Part shown: positions 8,859 to 17,570 of the stretch, one piece after another | Layout of the letters: every line of letters starts with the position of its first letter | Numbering within the stretch: position 1 is the first letter of the stretch | Assembly (NCBI GenBank): GCA_964344965.1 | Contig: CAYFPJ010000002.1 | Location: 62,001-126,000, forward strand | Source of the DNA: UM-FILTER-37-12 sp964344965 | GTDB taxonomy: Bacteria; Patescibacteriota; Patescibacteriia; Magasanikbacterales; UBA922 | Reading direction: 5' to 3' | DNA: 64,000 bases | Notes under the pieces: generated by a model | Database searches by the model: none | The model's input: the letters and a program-made list of their open reading frames with translations, nothing else | Told to the model about the DNA's origin: nothing | Position numbers and translations under genes: made by a program

Positions 8859-9995
8859 TTATTTACTATCCAAATATTTCATAAATAATTCTTTATTTTT
8901 TATTGGACTAATAGTAGGTCTGCCTAGATCCGGACGGGAACCTTTTTTCACTCTCACAATCAACATCTGTGGACCGTCACTACTTTTCATCATACTTATG
9001 GCATTGATTAGATCTCCTTTCCTAGATACCAGTTGTGCACCTTGATAATTATTGGCCAAAGCTAATTTTACAAAATTTACTGCTGACGATGTCGTAGGCT
9101 GTCCTCCAGTAGATTCATGTGATTCATTGTCAAATAAAATATGATAAAAATTACGCGGCTGATAATATCCGATCGTGGACAAAGCTCCAGCTGACATGAT
9201 TGCTGCTCCATCGCCATCTAGAATAAAAACTTTCTTTTTTGGTCTCTGAAGAGCAATCTCTGCTGCAAATGAAGATGCACAACCCATCGAACCAACCATC
9301 AAAAAATCATTCTCGTGACTTTGTTTTTTCTTCTCTCTGCATTCAAATAATTCTCTTGATGTCTTACCTGTAGTGCCAACTATCACATTACCTTTACCGA
9401 CAGTATCTACAATTAGATCAATACACTCTTCTCTTTTTAGTAATTGAGTGTCCTGTTCTTTTATTTTTAATTTATTATAATTACCAAAAATTCCTTTTTT
9501 AATTACCAAAGCGTAAGCCTTGTTTGTCCTATCTATGTATTCTTTGGCATTCTTGATAATTTTTTCGGCTTCTTGGTGATCTTCACTCAAAAATCCATAT
9601 TCTATACCCAAGGTATCCAATAAATCCAAGGTAATTCTTCCCATTTTAATATGTTGTGGCGCATCCTTTTTGGATGGTTCACCGCGCCACCCCACCATCA
9701 ATAGCATCGGGACATGATATACTTCCTCGTCTGTCAGAGAAGTAACCGGGTTGACTATATTCCCTAATCCTGAATTCTGCAAATATACGACTCCAACATT
9801 ACCCGTGGCCATATGGTAGCCACTGGCCCAGGCAACAGAGTCTCTTTCAATAGCTACTATTCTATTTGTCAACCCCTCTCCATTATGATCATCAAGAAAA
9901 TCCATCCATTGCTTAAAAGTACTATCAGGCACTCCAGTAAAAAAAATAAAATTATTTTCTTTAAACATTCTAAATAATTCTGGACAGCTCAACAT
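8859..9995 (-). CDS. aepY: Phosphonopyruvate decarboxylase
   Basis: 378 residues, thiamine-diphosphate dependent. The N-terminal FFTGVPDS segment is typical of phosphonopyruvate and sulfopyruvate decarboxylases. The conserved glutamate region is AIERDSVAWASG. The ThDP/Mg site is ILDGDGAAIMSAGALSTIG followed by the FDNESHESTGG stretch. It converts phosphonopyruvate to phosphonoacetaldehyde, the irreversible step that pulls the unfavourable PEP mutase equilibrium. It lies 5 bp downstream of the PEP mutase gene, which rules in phosphonopyruvate rather than sulfopyruvate as substrate. Confidence 0.93.
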   Translation of the reverse strand: MLSCPELFRMFKENNFIFFTGVPDSTFKQWMDFLDDHNGEGLTNRIVAIERDSVAWASGYHMATGNVGVVYLQNSGLGNIVNPVTSLTDEEVYHVPMLLMVGWRGEPSKKDAPQHIKMGRITLDLLDTLGIEYGFLSEDHQEAEKIIKNAKEYIDRTNKAYALVIKKGIFGNYNKLKIKEQDTQLLKREECIDLIVDTVGKGNVIVGTTGKTSRELFECREKKKQSHENDFLMVGSMGCASSFAAEIALQRPKKKVFILDGDGAAIMSAGALSTIGYYQPRNFYHILFDNESHESTGGQPTTSSAVNFVKLALANNYQGAQLVSRKGDLINAISMMKSSDGPQMLIVRVKKGSRPDLGRPTISPIKNKELFMKYLDSK

Positions 9996-10000
9996 AAAAA

Positions 10001-11290
10001 TTACCTATTCAAAGGAATGAGTGTTAAAATTTCTTTAATGGGCATACATTTGTCATCAACCTCATATGATCTTTCGTTTTGTAATATGGACTCAGCCACA
10101 TTGACCATAGCTGGATAAGCAGATCTAATCAACTGATTGGCATAAATAACCAAATTAACTCCAGCATCTCTTAGTTCACTCTCATATACTTGATTATATG
10201 TCGAAGGTACGACTATCAGAGGAACTTTGTGTTCAAATTCTTTATACTGTCGACAAAAATCAAATATTTCGTTTGCCTCTTTTTCTTTACTATGAATCAT
10301 AACTCCATCAGCCCCACTGGCTATATATGCTCTGGCTCTCTGAAGAGCATCATCCAAACCATTTTTCAATATCAAACTCTCAATCCTAGCTATAATCATG
10401 AAATCATTGGTGATCTGAGCACTCTTACCCATCTTTATTTTGTTACAAAAATTTTCAATAGAATCCTGCTCTTGGACTACGTCTGTGCCAAATAAAGAAT
10501 TCTTTTTTAGACCCACCTTATCTTCAATAATGACTGCTGACACTCCCAATCTCTCCAAAGTACGAACAGTGAAAACAAAATGCTCTGGAATGCCACCTGT
10601 GTCACCATCAACAATGATAGGCTTAGTGCTCACTTCCAAAATATCTTGCAAGGTATCCATCCTAGCGACCAGCTCTATATCTGGCTTACCCTTGGCTGTA
10701 GAGTCAGTCAAGCTGCTCAGCCAAATACCATCAAATTCGCGCTTAGCACTTTCTTTATTTACATTGACATTTTCCACAATAAGGGCGCTAAGCCCATTAT
10801 GAGCTTCTAGAAATCTGACTGTCTCTTTTGCTTCCAAGAGCCGGCTTAATTTATTCAATCTAATTTCTGGGGTAGTACCGATTTGTTTTTTAATCTGGTG
10901 CAGTCTGGTAGAAGAGACACCTTCTGTATATTCAGGCTCTACCAATTGACCACCCCATTCACTTAGTGTGTCAATCACTCTTTGCCTGGTTTGTCTCTGT
11001 ACTCCAGTTTTCCAATCATCACCATGCACAACGTAGTCAGGACGTATTTTTAGTAAATTTGGCACATAGTCAAGCGTCTCTTGAGCAATGACCTCACTGA
11101 CTCCTTTGATATTTTCCACAATGATCTTGCGTTGCTCAAAAGGCATGTGCGGCAGCCTCTTGTAGCTAGCAATAGCCTTGTCAGTCAAGACACCTACGAT
11201 AACTTCACCGAGCTTAGTAGCCTCTTGAATAATATTGATATGTCCGTGATGGATAAGATCAGCACTCATTCCGACGTATACTTTTTTCAT
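10001..11290 (-). CDS. pepM: Bifunctional cytidylyltransferase-PEP mutase
   Basis: 429 residues in two domains. Residues 1-135 are a HIGH-type nucleotidyltransferase with H14-x-G16-H17 and EGVSSTRL at 123-130, which matches the RTxGxSTT block of glycerol-3-phosphate and ethanolamine-phosphate cytidylyltransferases. Residues 145-429 are PEP mutase with DGDTGG at 228-233 and the diagnostic EDK-x5-NS motif at E256-D257-K258 to N264-S265. The mutase forms the C-P bond by converting PEP to phosphonopyruvate. The fused domain probably activates the final phosphonate as a CMP ester for transfer to a glycan or lipid. Such fusions are known in phosphonate clusters. The start overlaps the end of the GT2 gene by 4 bp. 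Confidence 0.95.
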   Translation of the reverse strand: MKKVYVGMSADLIHHGHINIIQEATKLGEVIVGVLTDKAIASYKRLPHMPFEQRKIIVENIKGVSEVIAQETLDYVPNLLKIRPDYVVHGDDWKTGVQRQTRQRVIDTLSEWGGQLVEPEYTEGVSSTRLHQIKKQIGTTPEIRLNKLSRLLEAKETVRFLEAHNGLSALIVENVNVNKESAKREFDGIWLSSLTDSTAKGKPDIELVARMDTLQDILEVSTKPIIVDGDTGGIPEHFVFTVRTLERLGVSAVIIEDKVGLKKNSLFGTDVVQEQDSIENFCNKIKMGKSAQITNDFMIIARIESLILKNGLDDALQRARAYIASGADGVMIHSKEKEANEIFDFCRQYKEFEHKVPLIVVPSTYNQVYESELRDAGVNLVIYANQLIRSAYPAMVNVAESILQNERSYEVDDKCMPIKEILTLIPLNR

Positions 11291-12246
11291 AAACCATTTT
11301 TATTATCTGAATTATCTGACAAAAAATTAATTTTTTCCTTAACAATATATAATGGTCTATCTTGCGCTTCTATATACACTCTACCAATATACTCCCCAAT
11401 AATGCCGATCATTATCATCTGTACCCCGCCGATAAAAAAGATAGAGATAATGGTCATAGACCATCCCGGAACTAATATTTCTGGATAAAAAAATTTGAAA
11501 AATAGTACATAGATAATTCCTAAAATACTTAAAAAGGCTGTAGTAAAACCAAAGTACATTGCCAATTTTAACGGCGCCACAGAAAAACCAGTAATGCCAT
11601 CTATTGCAAATCTCAACATTTTTCTCAAAGGATATTTTGTCTTGCCAGCAAATCGTTCATTGCGATCAAATAGTACAAATCCCTGTCTAAAACCAACAAA
11701 GCTGACCATTCCTCTTATATAACGACTCTTTTCTTTAAATTTTTTCAATTCTGTCACAACTTTCCTGTCCAAAAGACGAAAGTCACCAGTATCCTCTGGA
11801 ATTTTTATATCTGTCAAAAATTTTAACAATCTATAGTACAAAAAAGCGGTCAGCCTCTTGAACATGGTGTCTTTGCGGGTTCTACGTTTTGCATAGACTA
11901 TTTCATAACCTTCTTGCCATTTTTTTATTAGATCAATAATCACCTGGGGTGGATCTTGTAAATCGCTATCCATAGTTATAACTGCATCGCCCTCTGCAAA
12001 ATTTATGCCTGCTGTGATTGCCACTTGATGACCAAAATTTCTGGAAAAGTCAACAATCTTAACAAAAGAATGTTTGGAAGCAATATTACTAAGCAACTGA
12101 TTTGAGTTATCTCTACTTCCATCATTGACAAATAAAACCTCAATCTTCTCTGAGATTTGCTCTTTTACTTTCAATATTTCGGAAAATAATTCTGGAATAT
12201 TTTCCTCTTCATTATATATTGGAAAAACCAAAGATACTAAAGACAT
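11287..12246 (-). CDS. GT2 polyprenyl-phosphate glycosyltransferase with two C-terminal TM helices
   Basis: 319 residues. The GT-A start VSLVFPIYNEEENI is followed by NDGSRDNS and the DSDLQDPP block with its catalytic DxD-like aspartates. The C-terminus has two membrane helices (about 230-255 and 265-290), as in GtrB, ArnC and DPM1-like enzymes. These load a sugar from a nucleotide donor onto undecaprenyl phosphate at the inner face of the membrane. The next gene upstream is a GT-C type membrane transferase that could use such a polyprenyl-sugar. The gap to that gene is 9 bp, so the two likely work as a pair that decorates the glycan or surface protein outside. Confidence 0.9.
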   Translation of the reverse strand: MSLVSLVFPIYNEEENIPELFSEILKVKEQISEKIEVLFVNDGSRDNSNQLLSNIASKHSFVKIVDFSRNFGHQVAITAGINFAEGDAVITMDSDLQDPPQVIIDLIKKWQEGYEIVYAKRRTRKDTMFKRLTAFLYYRLLKFLTDIKIPEDTGDFRLLDRKVVTELKKFKEKSRYIRGMVSFVGFRQGFVLFDRNERFAGKTKYPLRKMLRFAIDGITGFSVAPLKLAMYFGFTTAFLSILGIIYVLFFKFFYPEILVPGWSMTIISIFFIGGVQMIMIGIIGEYIGRVYIEAQDRPLYIVKEKINFLSDNSDNKNGL

Positions 12247-12255
12247 AAAAATGAA

Positions 12256-14091
12256 CTAATTATTTTGTGATTTAAATAAATTTTCAGAAGAATACTGATA
12301 TATCTCAACACCTTCATTATTGTAAACTTGATCAAACTCAGAGAAGTCAGGAAAACTAATTTCTCTTTCATTTGGTCCCAGATACAAATAGTCTGTCCTA
12401 TACTTGTTAGCAAAATCTTCAAGTTGAAAGGAGTCAAATTTCTCCATTATTTCTGTATAAATATGTTCTGGCATTCCTATCTTTGGGTCACTCTTGGCAT
12501 ATTTTGTATATGTATCAAGCTCACTACCCAAGTATCTATAAGAAAATAGATAATCTACTGTCTGGCGAGACCTTAACATTTGGCCAGCATCCTCCCTAGT
12601 GACACCAAACAATTTGTATGTAAAAATCAATCTGTCTATAATCTCTTGCTCTGAAGCCAAAGTGTTTACTGCCCTTGGAATAAATATATTATTATGAGTA
12701 TACATTGGTATAAAAAAATTGGTGTCAAGATAAGGGGAAACTACTACAGAATCTACATCTGTATTTTCATCCAACCATACAAGTGACTGATGGAGATGTT
12801 CAGGCAAAGTTCTGGTCTGGTAATTTATTTTGTGGTTATTGATCTGATGCTGAACAGAATGAAAGCCTAGAGAAATAATTATTGCAACTGCCACAAAGCT
12901 TATGATAAATTTTTTTCCAGCTTTATGATAAAAATAATCTCTCAACCACCAAAAGATAACAAGCCACCCTAGACTCAAACCAAAGAAAATGCTTCTTGTC
13001 TCCCAGTGATCTGGCTGGACATTGAAGCCTAGCACCACTTGCATATTGAGCACCAAAATGCCAGCCAACAAAAAACTAATTACAAAATGTGATATGGCCT
13101 GTTTGCTATTTTTTTTACCCCATTTTAGCGCAATTAAGGCTAAAAGTAAATACCATAGATACTCTCTCCAATAACTGAATCGAAAGGCATAAGTCTCCTC
13201 AATTCCCGATCTTTCAAAAAGTTCAGCGTATTGTGGTAGGGCCCTAATATTAACTTGGTTGTAAATAAAAGGAATTAAAAATATCAAAGAAATCAACAAA
13301 GACAGTACCACTCTCTTGATGACATCCCACTTCTTTTGGATCAAGAGGATAAAAAATAAAACACACAAGGCAGCCGACAAATATATAAAATGAAAGGGAT
13401 AACTATAGGCATTCAAGGCATAAAAAATACCCGCCAATATTATATAAATCTTTTTGTTATATCTATAATTTAAATATATAAATATGGCAGCCAATAAAAA
13501 AATAGTTAGAGCCGGAATAAAAGATTCCCGGGAAGTCAGATAAACCGCAACATGATTACTTCCTACGTCAAACGGAAAAATTACCTTAAAAAAATCCTTT
13601 AAGTGATTTAAGCTCATGGGAGGAAAGTCTAGAGCTGCTCGATGATACAAACTAAAAAAAGAGGCAAAAAACAAACTTAGATAATTTTTTTTGGTAATAA
13701 TGTATGCTAAGTAAAAAAGTAAAAAAAATATAAAAACTGGAAAAATAAAATTGGAGGCAACAACAGTTGATACTATATCACCAGTTAGTACTAGGAATGG
13801 ATAGTGCATAAGTGGTGGCAATGGTGGCCAAAAAGTTGGATAATCTTTATACTCATAAGCATCGACGTCACTGACAATATAGTGTCCATCAAGTACATCC
13901 CTTATCCGTGGCCCAGTAGTATTAGTCTCATCTTGACCAAAAACAAATGGGTAGTAAGTACTTCCTTCGCTAGAGAGAGAATGGATGGCCATGATATCTG
14001 GTAAGACATTTGACAAACCAATCACAAAAGCACATAACACCATCAAGCTTGTAAAAAAATATTTATTTTTTTTGACCTCTAATATAGACAT
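12256..14091 (-). CDS. GT-C family integral membrane glycosyltransferase
   Basis: 611 residues with about eleven or twelve hydrophobic helices over residues 15-405 and a soluble C-terminal part (about 410-611). The first outer loop carries acidic residues (DGHYIVSDVDAYEY) and a FWPPLPPL stretch, typical of GT-C enzymes that bind a polyprenyl-phosphate sugar and metal outside the membrane. It lies directly upstream of the GT2 enzyme that could make that donor. The acceptor is unknown: a glycan intermediate or a surface protein. Start at the ATG at 14091, 7 bp after the upstream methyltransferase. Confidence 0.8.
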   Translation of the reverse strand: MSILEVKKNKYFFTSLMVLCAFVIGLSNVLPDIMAIHSLSSEGSTYYPFVFGQDETNTTGPRIRDVLDGHYIVSDVDAYEYKDYPTFWPPLPPLMHYPFLVLTGDIVSTVVASNFIFPVFIFFLLFYLAYIITKKNYLSLFFASFFSLYHRAALDFPPMSLNHLKDFFKVIFPFDVGSNHVAVYLTSRESFIPALTIFLLAAIFIYLNYRYNKKIYIILAGIFYALNAYSYPFHFIYLSAALCVLFFILLIQKKWDVIKRVVLSLLISLIFLIPFIYNQVNIRALPQYAELFERSGIEETYAFRFSYWREYLWYLLLALIALKWGKKNSKQAISHFVISFLLAGILVLNMQVVLGFNVQPDHWETRSIFFGLSLGWLVIFWWLRDYFYHKAGKKFIISFVAVAIIISLGFHSVQHQINNHKINYQTRTLPEHLHQSLVWLDENTDVDSVVVSPYLDTNFFIPMYTHNNIFIPRAVNTLASEQEIIDRLIFTYKLFGVTREDAGQMLRSRQTVDYLFSYRYLGSELDTYTKYAKSDPKIGMPEHIYTEIMEKFDSFQLEDFANKYRTDYLYLGPNEREISFPDFSEFDQVYNNEGVEIYQYSSENLFKSQNN

Positions 14092-14098
14092 AGGGGAA

Positions 14099-14647
14099 TT
14101 AATCTTCTGAACCTTTCAAAACATACCTACTTACTTGGGACATTCTAAAAAAGATAAATTTTCGCTCTTTTAGGGTAAAATAGCGTTCAATCAATTTGTT
14201 TATTTCTTTGTATGTGGAGACATGATCATCATGGGCATTCGCCTGTCCAGCTAGGTGCATGGCGATTTTGGAGACAAAATTTTCTGTTGGCAGAGAAACT
14301 AGCAACTCCCTAACCGAACCCATGCTTAAAAAATCTTGTAGCAAAGATTCTATATCATCCAAGTAAAGATGTTCCAAAACACTAGCCAAAACAATTTTCC
14401 TGGCATCTACGCTTTTGTAGTCATCGACATCTGAAAGTTCCGGGACAATATCATAACCTATTACATTTGCTTTTCCTAATTTCTTTTTGAAATGACCAAC
14501 GCCACAGCCATAGTCCAAAATTATCCCTTCTTCGTTCTGAAGATCGCCAAAATCAATAATAGTCTGTAAAATTTTATCAAAATAAATTTTACTTACACCT
14601 GTGTAATAATCATTGGTGTAATCAATTGTGTCTGTATTGCGAGCCAT
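14099..14647 (-). CDS. Small class I SAM methyltransferase
   Basis: 182 residues. Motif I is LDYGCGVGHFKKKL (about 44-57), followed by a GYDIVPEL segment and an LASVLEHLYLDD block. The protein is short and lacks the zinc module of the other two methyltransferases here. The substrate is unknown; given the neighbours (acetyltransferase and PseI upstream, GT-C enzyme downstream), methylation of a nonulosonic acid or terminal glycan residue is plausible. It is 2 bp downstream of the acetyltransferase. Confidence 0.8.
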   Translation of the reverse strand: MARNTDTIDYTNDYYTGVSKIYFDKILQTIIDFGDLQNEEGIILDYGCGVGHFKKKLGKANVIGYDIVPELSDVDDYKSVDARKIVLASVLEHLYLDDIESLLQDFLSMGSVRELLVSLPTENFVSKIAMHLAGQANAHDDHVSTYKEINKLIERYFTLKERKFIFFRMSQVSRYVLKGSED

Positions 14648-14649
14648 AG

Positions 14650-15084
14650 TTAAATGATATATTTTAAATAATAACTTTGATTATCTTCTTTATAAATATC
14701 AAAATAATTTTTTTTAAATAATTTTAATGAAGACAGATTATCTTTGTGTATTTCGGCCAAAATATTTTTTCCTGCTCCGACTTCTTGTAGAACTTGGCCA
14801 AGCAACTGACGACCCAAACCTTGACCGTGAAAATCTGGGTCAATAGCAATGGAGATAATATAACTACCATTATCGAGATCAAGACGACAATATCCAACGA
14901 CTTTATTTTCTCTTTCTAAGACAAAACAGAGATTGTCATCGCTATCAAAATATTTGTGATTAAACCACTGATCGTGTTTGACAAAATCAATCTCCTCAGA
15001 ATTGTTGGATTTATTCCTTACTCTAGGATGATTTCGTATCTCCATAATTCTTTGTGAGTCTTCCGGTTTGACTCTTCTAATCAT
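14650..15084 (-). CDS. GNAT acetyltransferase, PseH-like
   Basis: 144 residues, one GNAT domain. The start IRRVKPEDSQRIMEIRNHPRVR and the H.QWF segment resemble PseH-type enzymes that N-acetylate the 4-amino group of UDP-amino-trideoxyaltrose. The acetyl-CoA loop is GQGLGRQLL (about 101-109). It is encoded 1 bp after the pseI-like gene, which supports a role in nonulosonic acid synthesis. A second acyltransferase candidate (25879-26943) is close to pseC, so which of the two performs the PseH step is open. Confidence 0.82.
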   Translation of the reverse strand: MIRRVKPEDSQRIMEIRNHPRVRNKSNNSEEIDFVKHDQWFNHKYFDSDDNLCFVLERENKVVGYCRLDLDNGSYIISIAIDPDFHGQGLGRQLLGQVLQEVGAGKNILAEIHKDNLSSLKLFKKNYFDIYKEDNQSYYLKYII

Positions 15085-15085
15085 A

Positions 15086-16189
15086 CTAATTTTTTTTAAG
15101 CAAATTCCAATTTAGCGGGGTCCCTTGTTCAATATCCTTACTGGCAGTTTGACCCAGCACCTCTTCATAATGTTTAGAATGTAATCCCAAAAATGGTCGG
15201 ATCACTCTAATATTATCTTCGGTAAATTCTTCACCAGATTTCATATTTTTGACAACAAAGATAGATTGCTGGTATTTTGAATTATTTTTTTCTGCTTCAC
15301 ATTTGATACCATATTTTACTTCACCTAGAGATACCTCTGCTTGTCTGACAGCATCGACAAAGTTTTTAAACTCATCTGGACCTACAGAAAAATCACTATC
15401 ATAGGTGTCGTCATTCTTATCTGCCACTACATGTTTTTCAATTACCGAAGCACCAAGCATCGCTGCTTGCAGTGGAATCTCAATTCCAGCATTATTATCA
15501 GAAAAGCCAATCTGGACACCAAAGCGCTCTTTCATATCAAGCATTGTTCTCAAATTAGTATTCTCTGGTTTTGGTTCACCACTGTAAGCTGTGGTGCAAT
15601 GCAAAAGCAAAATATCATTAGTCCCATTTTTGCGTAGTGTATCAAGAGCGAGCTCAATATCTTCAATACTAGCAAAACCAACTGACATAATGACTGGTTT
15701 GCCAGTTTGAGCCACCCTCTTTATTAGCGGAATATGCGTGACTTCATAAGAAGCAATCTTATAAAGTGGCACATCAAGCTCTTTTAGAAAATCAACAGCT
15801 GTAAAATCATAAGGAGTAGAAAAAAATACCAAGCCCAAGTCTTCTGCAACTTTCTTCAAATCAGCATGCCACTCCCATGGAGTATAAGCTTTTTGATATA
15901 GATTATAAAGAGTGTTTCCCTTCCAAGACTCTGGATTATCTTCACTACCAATCTGATCACCAATTACAAAATACTTGTTATCCGAGTCCATAGTAATCGT
16001 GTCTGGAGTGTAAGTCTGTAGTTTGATTGCATCAGCTCCAGAAGCAGCTGCCATCTTGATAATGTCTACTGCCTTATCATAATCTTGATTGTGGTTGGCA
16101 GACATCTCGGCAATAATAAAACATGGGTGTCCCGAGCCAATCATCCTTTCCACTTTTGGTGTTTTAATTTTTATTGGTTCTATCTCCAT
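15086..16189 (-). CDS. pseI: Pseudaminic acid synthase (PseI-type NeuB)
   Basis: 367 residues with a TIM-barrel NeuB domain (about 20-285) and a C-terminal antifreeze-like SAF domain (about 300-367). It opens with IIAEMSANHNQDY. The AYTPWEWHADL segment and the C-terminal IRPFLGLHSKHYEEVLG are close to PseI patterns, distinguishing it from Neu5Ac synthases. It condenses PEP with a 6-deoxy-2,4-diacylamino-altrose to give pseudaminic acid. The acetyltransferase follows after 1 bp. PseB and PseC homologues are 11-13 kb upstream on the same strand. Confidence 0.92.
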   Translation of the reverse strand: MEIEPIKIKTPKVERMIGSGHPCFIIAEMSANHNQDYDKAVDIIKMAAASGADAIKLQTYTPDTITMDSDNKYFVIGDQIGSEDNPESWKGNTLYNLYQKAYTPWEWHADLKKVAEDLGLVFFSTPYDFTAVDFLKELDVPLYKIASYEVTHIPLIKRVAQTGKPVIMSVGFASIEDIELALDTLRKNGTNDILLLHCTTAYSGEPKPENTNLRTMLDMKERFGVQIGFSDNNAGIEIPLQAAMLGASVIEKHVVADKNDDTYDSDFSVGPDEFKNFVDAVRQAEVSLGEVKYGIKCEAEKNNSKYQQSIFVVKNMKSGEEFTEDNIRVIRPFLGLHSKHYEEVLGQTASKDIEQGTPLNWNLLKKN

Positions 16190-16194
16190 ATTTA

Positions 16195-16809
16195 CTATTT
16201 GAACTTATAAACTCCGTTTTTGATATCTTCTACTCCTTTTTGTTCTAATCTAATTATTTTCTTGATCAACTCGCTCTCATAAGCCTTTTCCACTATTGCT
16301 TTCCATTTTTGACTGTCGTGCTCGATGCATATCTCTTCAGCCGAAAGCAATTCAATTTGTCCGTACTGCAACATCTGCTTTAATTCACCATCATGCTCAA
16401 TCATAGCCTGGACTCTTGGCAAGTGATAGGTATTGGTGATAATACGAATTCTTTTTAAATTATTACTATTAATAATTTTCTTCAATTCTTCCAATTGAGA
16501 ATATGTATTGCCAGATTTATTTTCTTCAACAATATCTTCTTCTTTTACTCCCAATTCTACCAACTCTTCCTTAAGGATAGTAGAAACATTTGGATGATCA
16601 GTATTCTCAATATTTTTGTCACAACCTTGACCACCAGAAGTGATAATTTTTGATCTCTTGTCTTTGTATAAGTAAGCAGCAGCAATCACCCGAAGTTTAC
16701 CTCCTGGAGCGCCTGCAAATTTTTCATCTTCTTGCAAATCACTACTGACCCAATTACCATTGTCGTCTTGTTTTATGCCAGCACTCAAAATGTAGATAGT
16801 CTGTTTCAT
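16195..16809 (-). CDS. YdcF-like DUF218 protein
   Basis: 204 residues, cytoplasmic with no signal peptide. The pattern ILSAG, then ITSGGQG, then SGNTYSQLEELKKI and ITNTYHLPRVQAM matches the DUF218/YdcF fold, a Rossmann-like domain implicated in S-adenosylmethionine binding or envelope biogenesis. Family function is poorly defined. It sits between the SpsF-type cytidylyltransferase and pseI with gaps of 5-9 bp, so it is probably co-translated with the nonulosonic acid genes. Its place inside a sugar pathway rather than next to cell-wall genes is unusual for the family. Confidence 0.8.
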   Translation of the reverse strand: MKQTIYILSAGIKQDDNGNWVSSDLQEDEKFAGAPGGKLRVIAAAYLYKDKRSKIITSGGQGCDKNIENTDHPNVSTILKEELVELGVKEEDIVEENKSGNTYSQLEELKKIINSNNLKRIRIITNTYHLPRVQAMIEHDGELKQMLQYGQIELLSAEEICIEHDSQKWKAIVEKAYESELIKKIIRLEQKGVEDIKNGVYKFK

Positions 16810-16818
16810 AATTATAAA

Positions 16819-17565
16819 TTATTGCCAAATCCTTCCTTCCCCGACATCAATCCAATTATTTACTTCGTTTAACTTGGGGTGTTCATCTAAATACTTGATA
16901 ATGTCTTCTATTTTTATAAACTCACCATCTTTTTTTAAGGATTTATACAGTTCACGCACCACTATCAAATCTTCTGGCCAATCAACAGTAATGCGAATAT
17001 CTGGTCTTTTCAAAGATTCATCTGGCACATCTAGAGTTTGAATTTTAAATTTATCTGGATTTTCATTGATATAAAGGGTGCAAAGCTCACTACGATGCCT
17101 ATCTTCCCCATCGGAATGTTCTTTTTTCAAATCTTCCAGATTAATCAGTTCAAAATATGCTCCTTCTGGCAACCCTTCTATTACAGTGAGAGATGCTCTG
17201 TTTTCAATATGTTTTTGTAGTGCTTCTTTTACTCCGTCTAAATATAGATAAGGACACTCACTAGTAATCCTAAATATTATATCAGCATTTCCTTTTTCTC
17301 CAGCCGATATCAAACGACCTAAAACATCTTGTTCATCTCCAATCACGTATTGCAAACCGCGTCTTTTGGCAAATTCAATAAATGGCTTATTTTCATCACC
17401 TTCAGAAATTGCCAAAATGGTCTCATCTATTTCAGGAGTAGCAGCAAGATGATCAATAATATAGTCAAGAATAGATAAGTTCTCCTCTACTCCAAGTAAT
17501 TGGAGGGGCTTACCATAGAGTCTGGTAGACTGCACACGGCAAGCAAGAGTACAAACAACACGCAT
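16819..17565 (-). CDS. SpsF-type cytidylyltransferase
   Basis: 248 residues of the CMP-KDO/SpsF-like nucleotidyltransferase family. The nucleotide-binding start is VVCTLACRVQSTRLYGKPL, where the usual ARxxSTRLPGK loop is recognisable. RITSECPYLYLD corresponds to the metal-binding aspartate block, and RITVDWPEDL near residue 205 is also typical. It would activate a 3-deoxy-2-keto acid sugar with CTP. The gene follows a NeuB-type synthase by 5 bp, so its substrate is probably the product of that second synthase rather than of PseI. Confidence 0.85.
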   Translation of the reverse strand: MRVVCTLACRVQSTRLYGKPLQLLGVEENLSILDYIIDHLAATPEIDETILAISEGDENKPFIEFAKRRGLQYVIGDEQDVLGRLISAGEKGNADIIFRITSECPYLYLDGVKEALQKHIENRASLTVIEGLPEGAYFELINLEDLKKEHSDGEDRHRSELCTLYINENPDKFKIQTLDVPDESLKRPDIRITVDWPEDLIVVRELYKSLKKDGEFIKIEDIIKYLDEHPKLNEVNNWIDVGEGRIWQ

Positions 17566-17570
17566 ATTTT

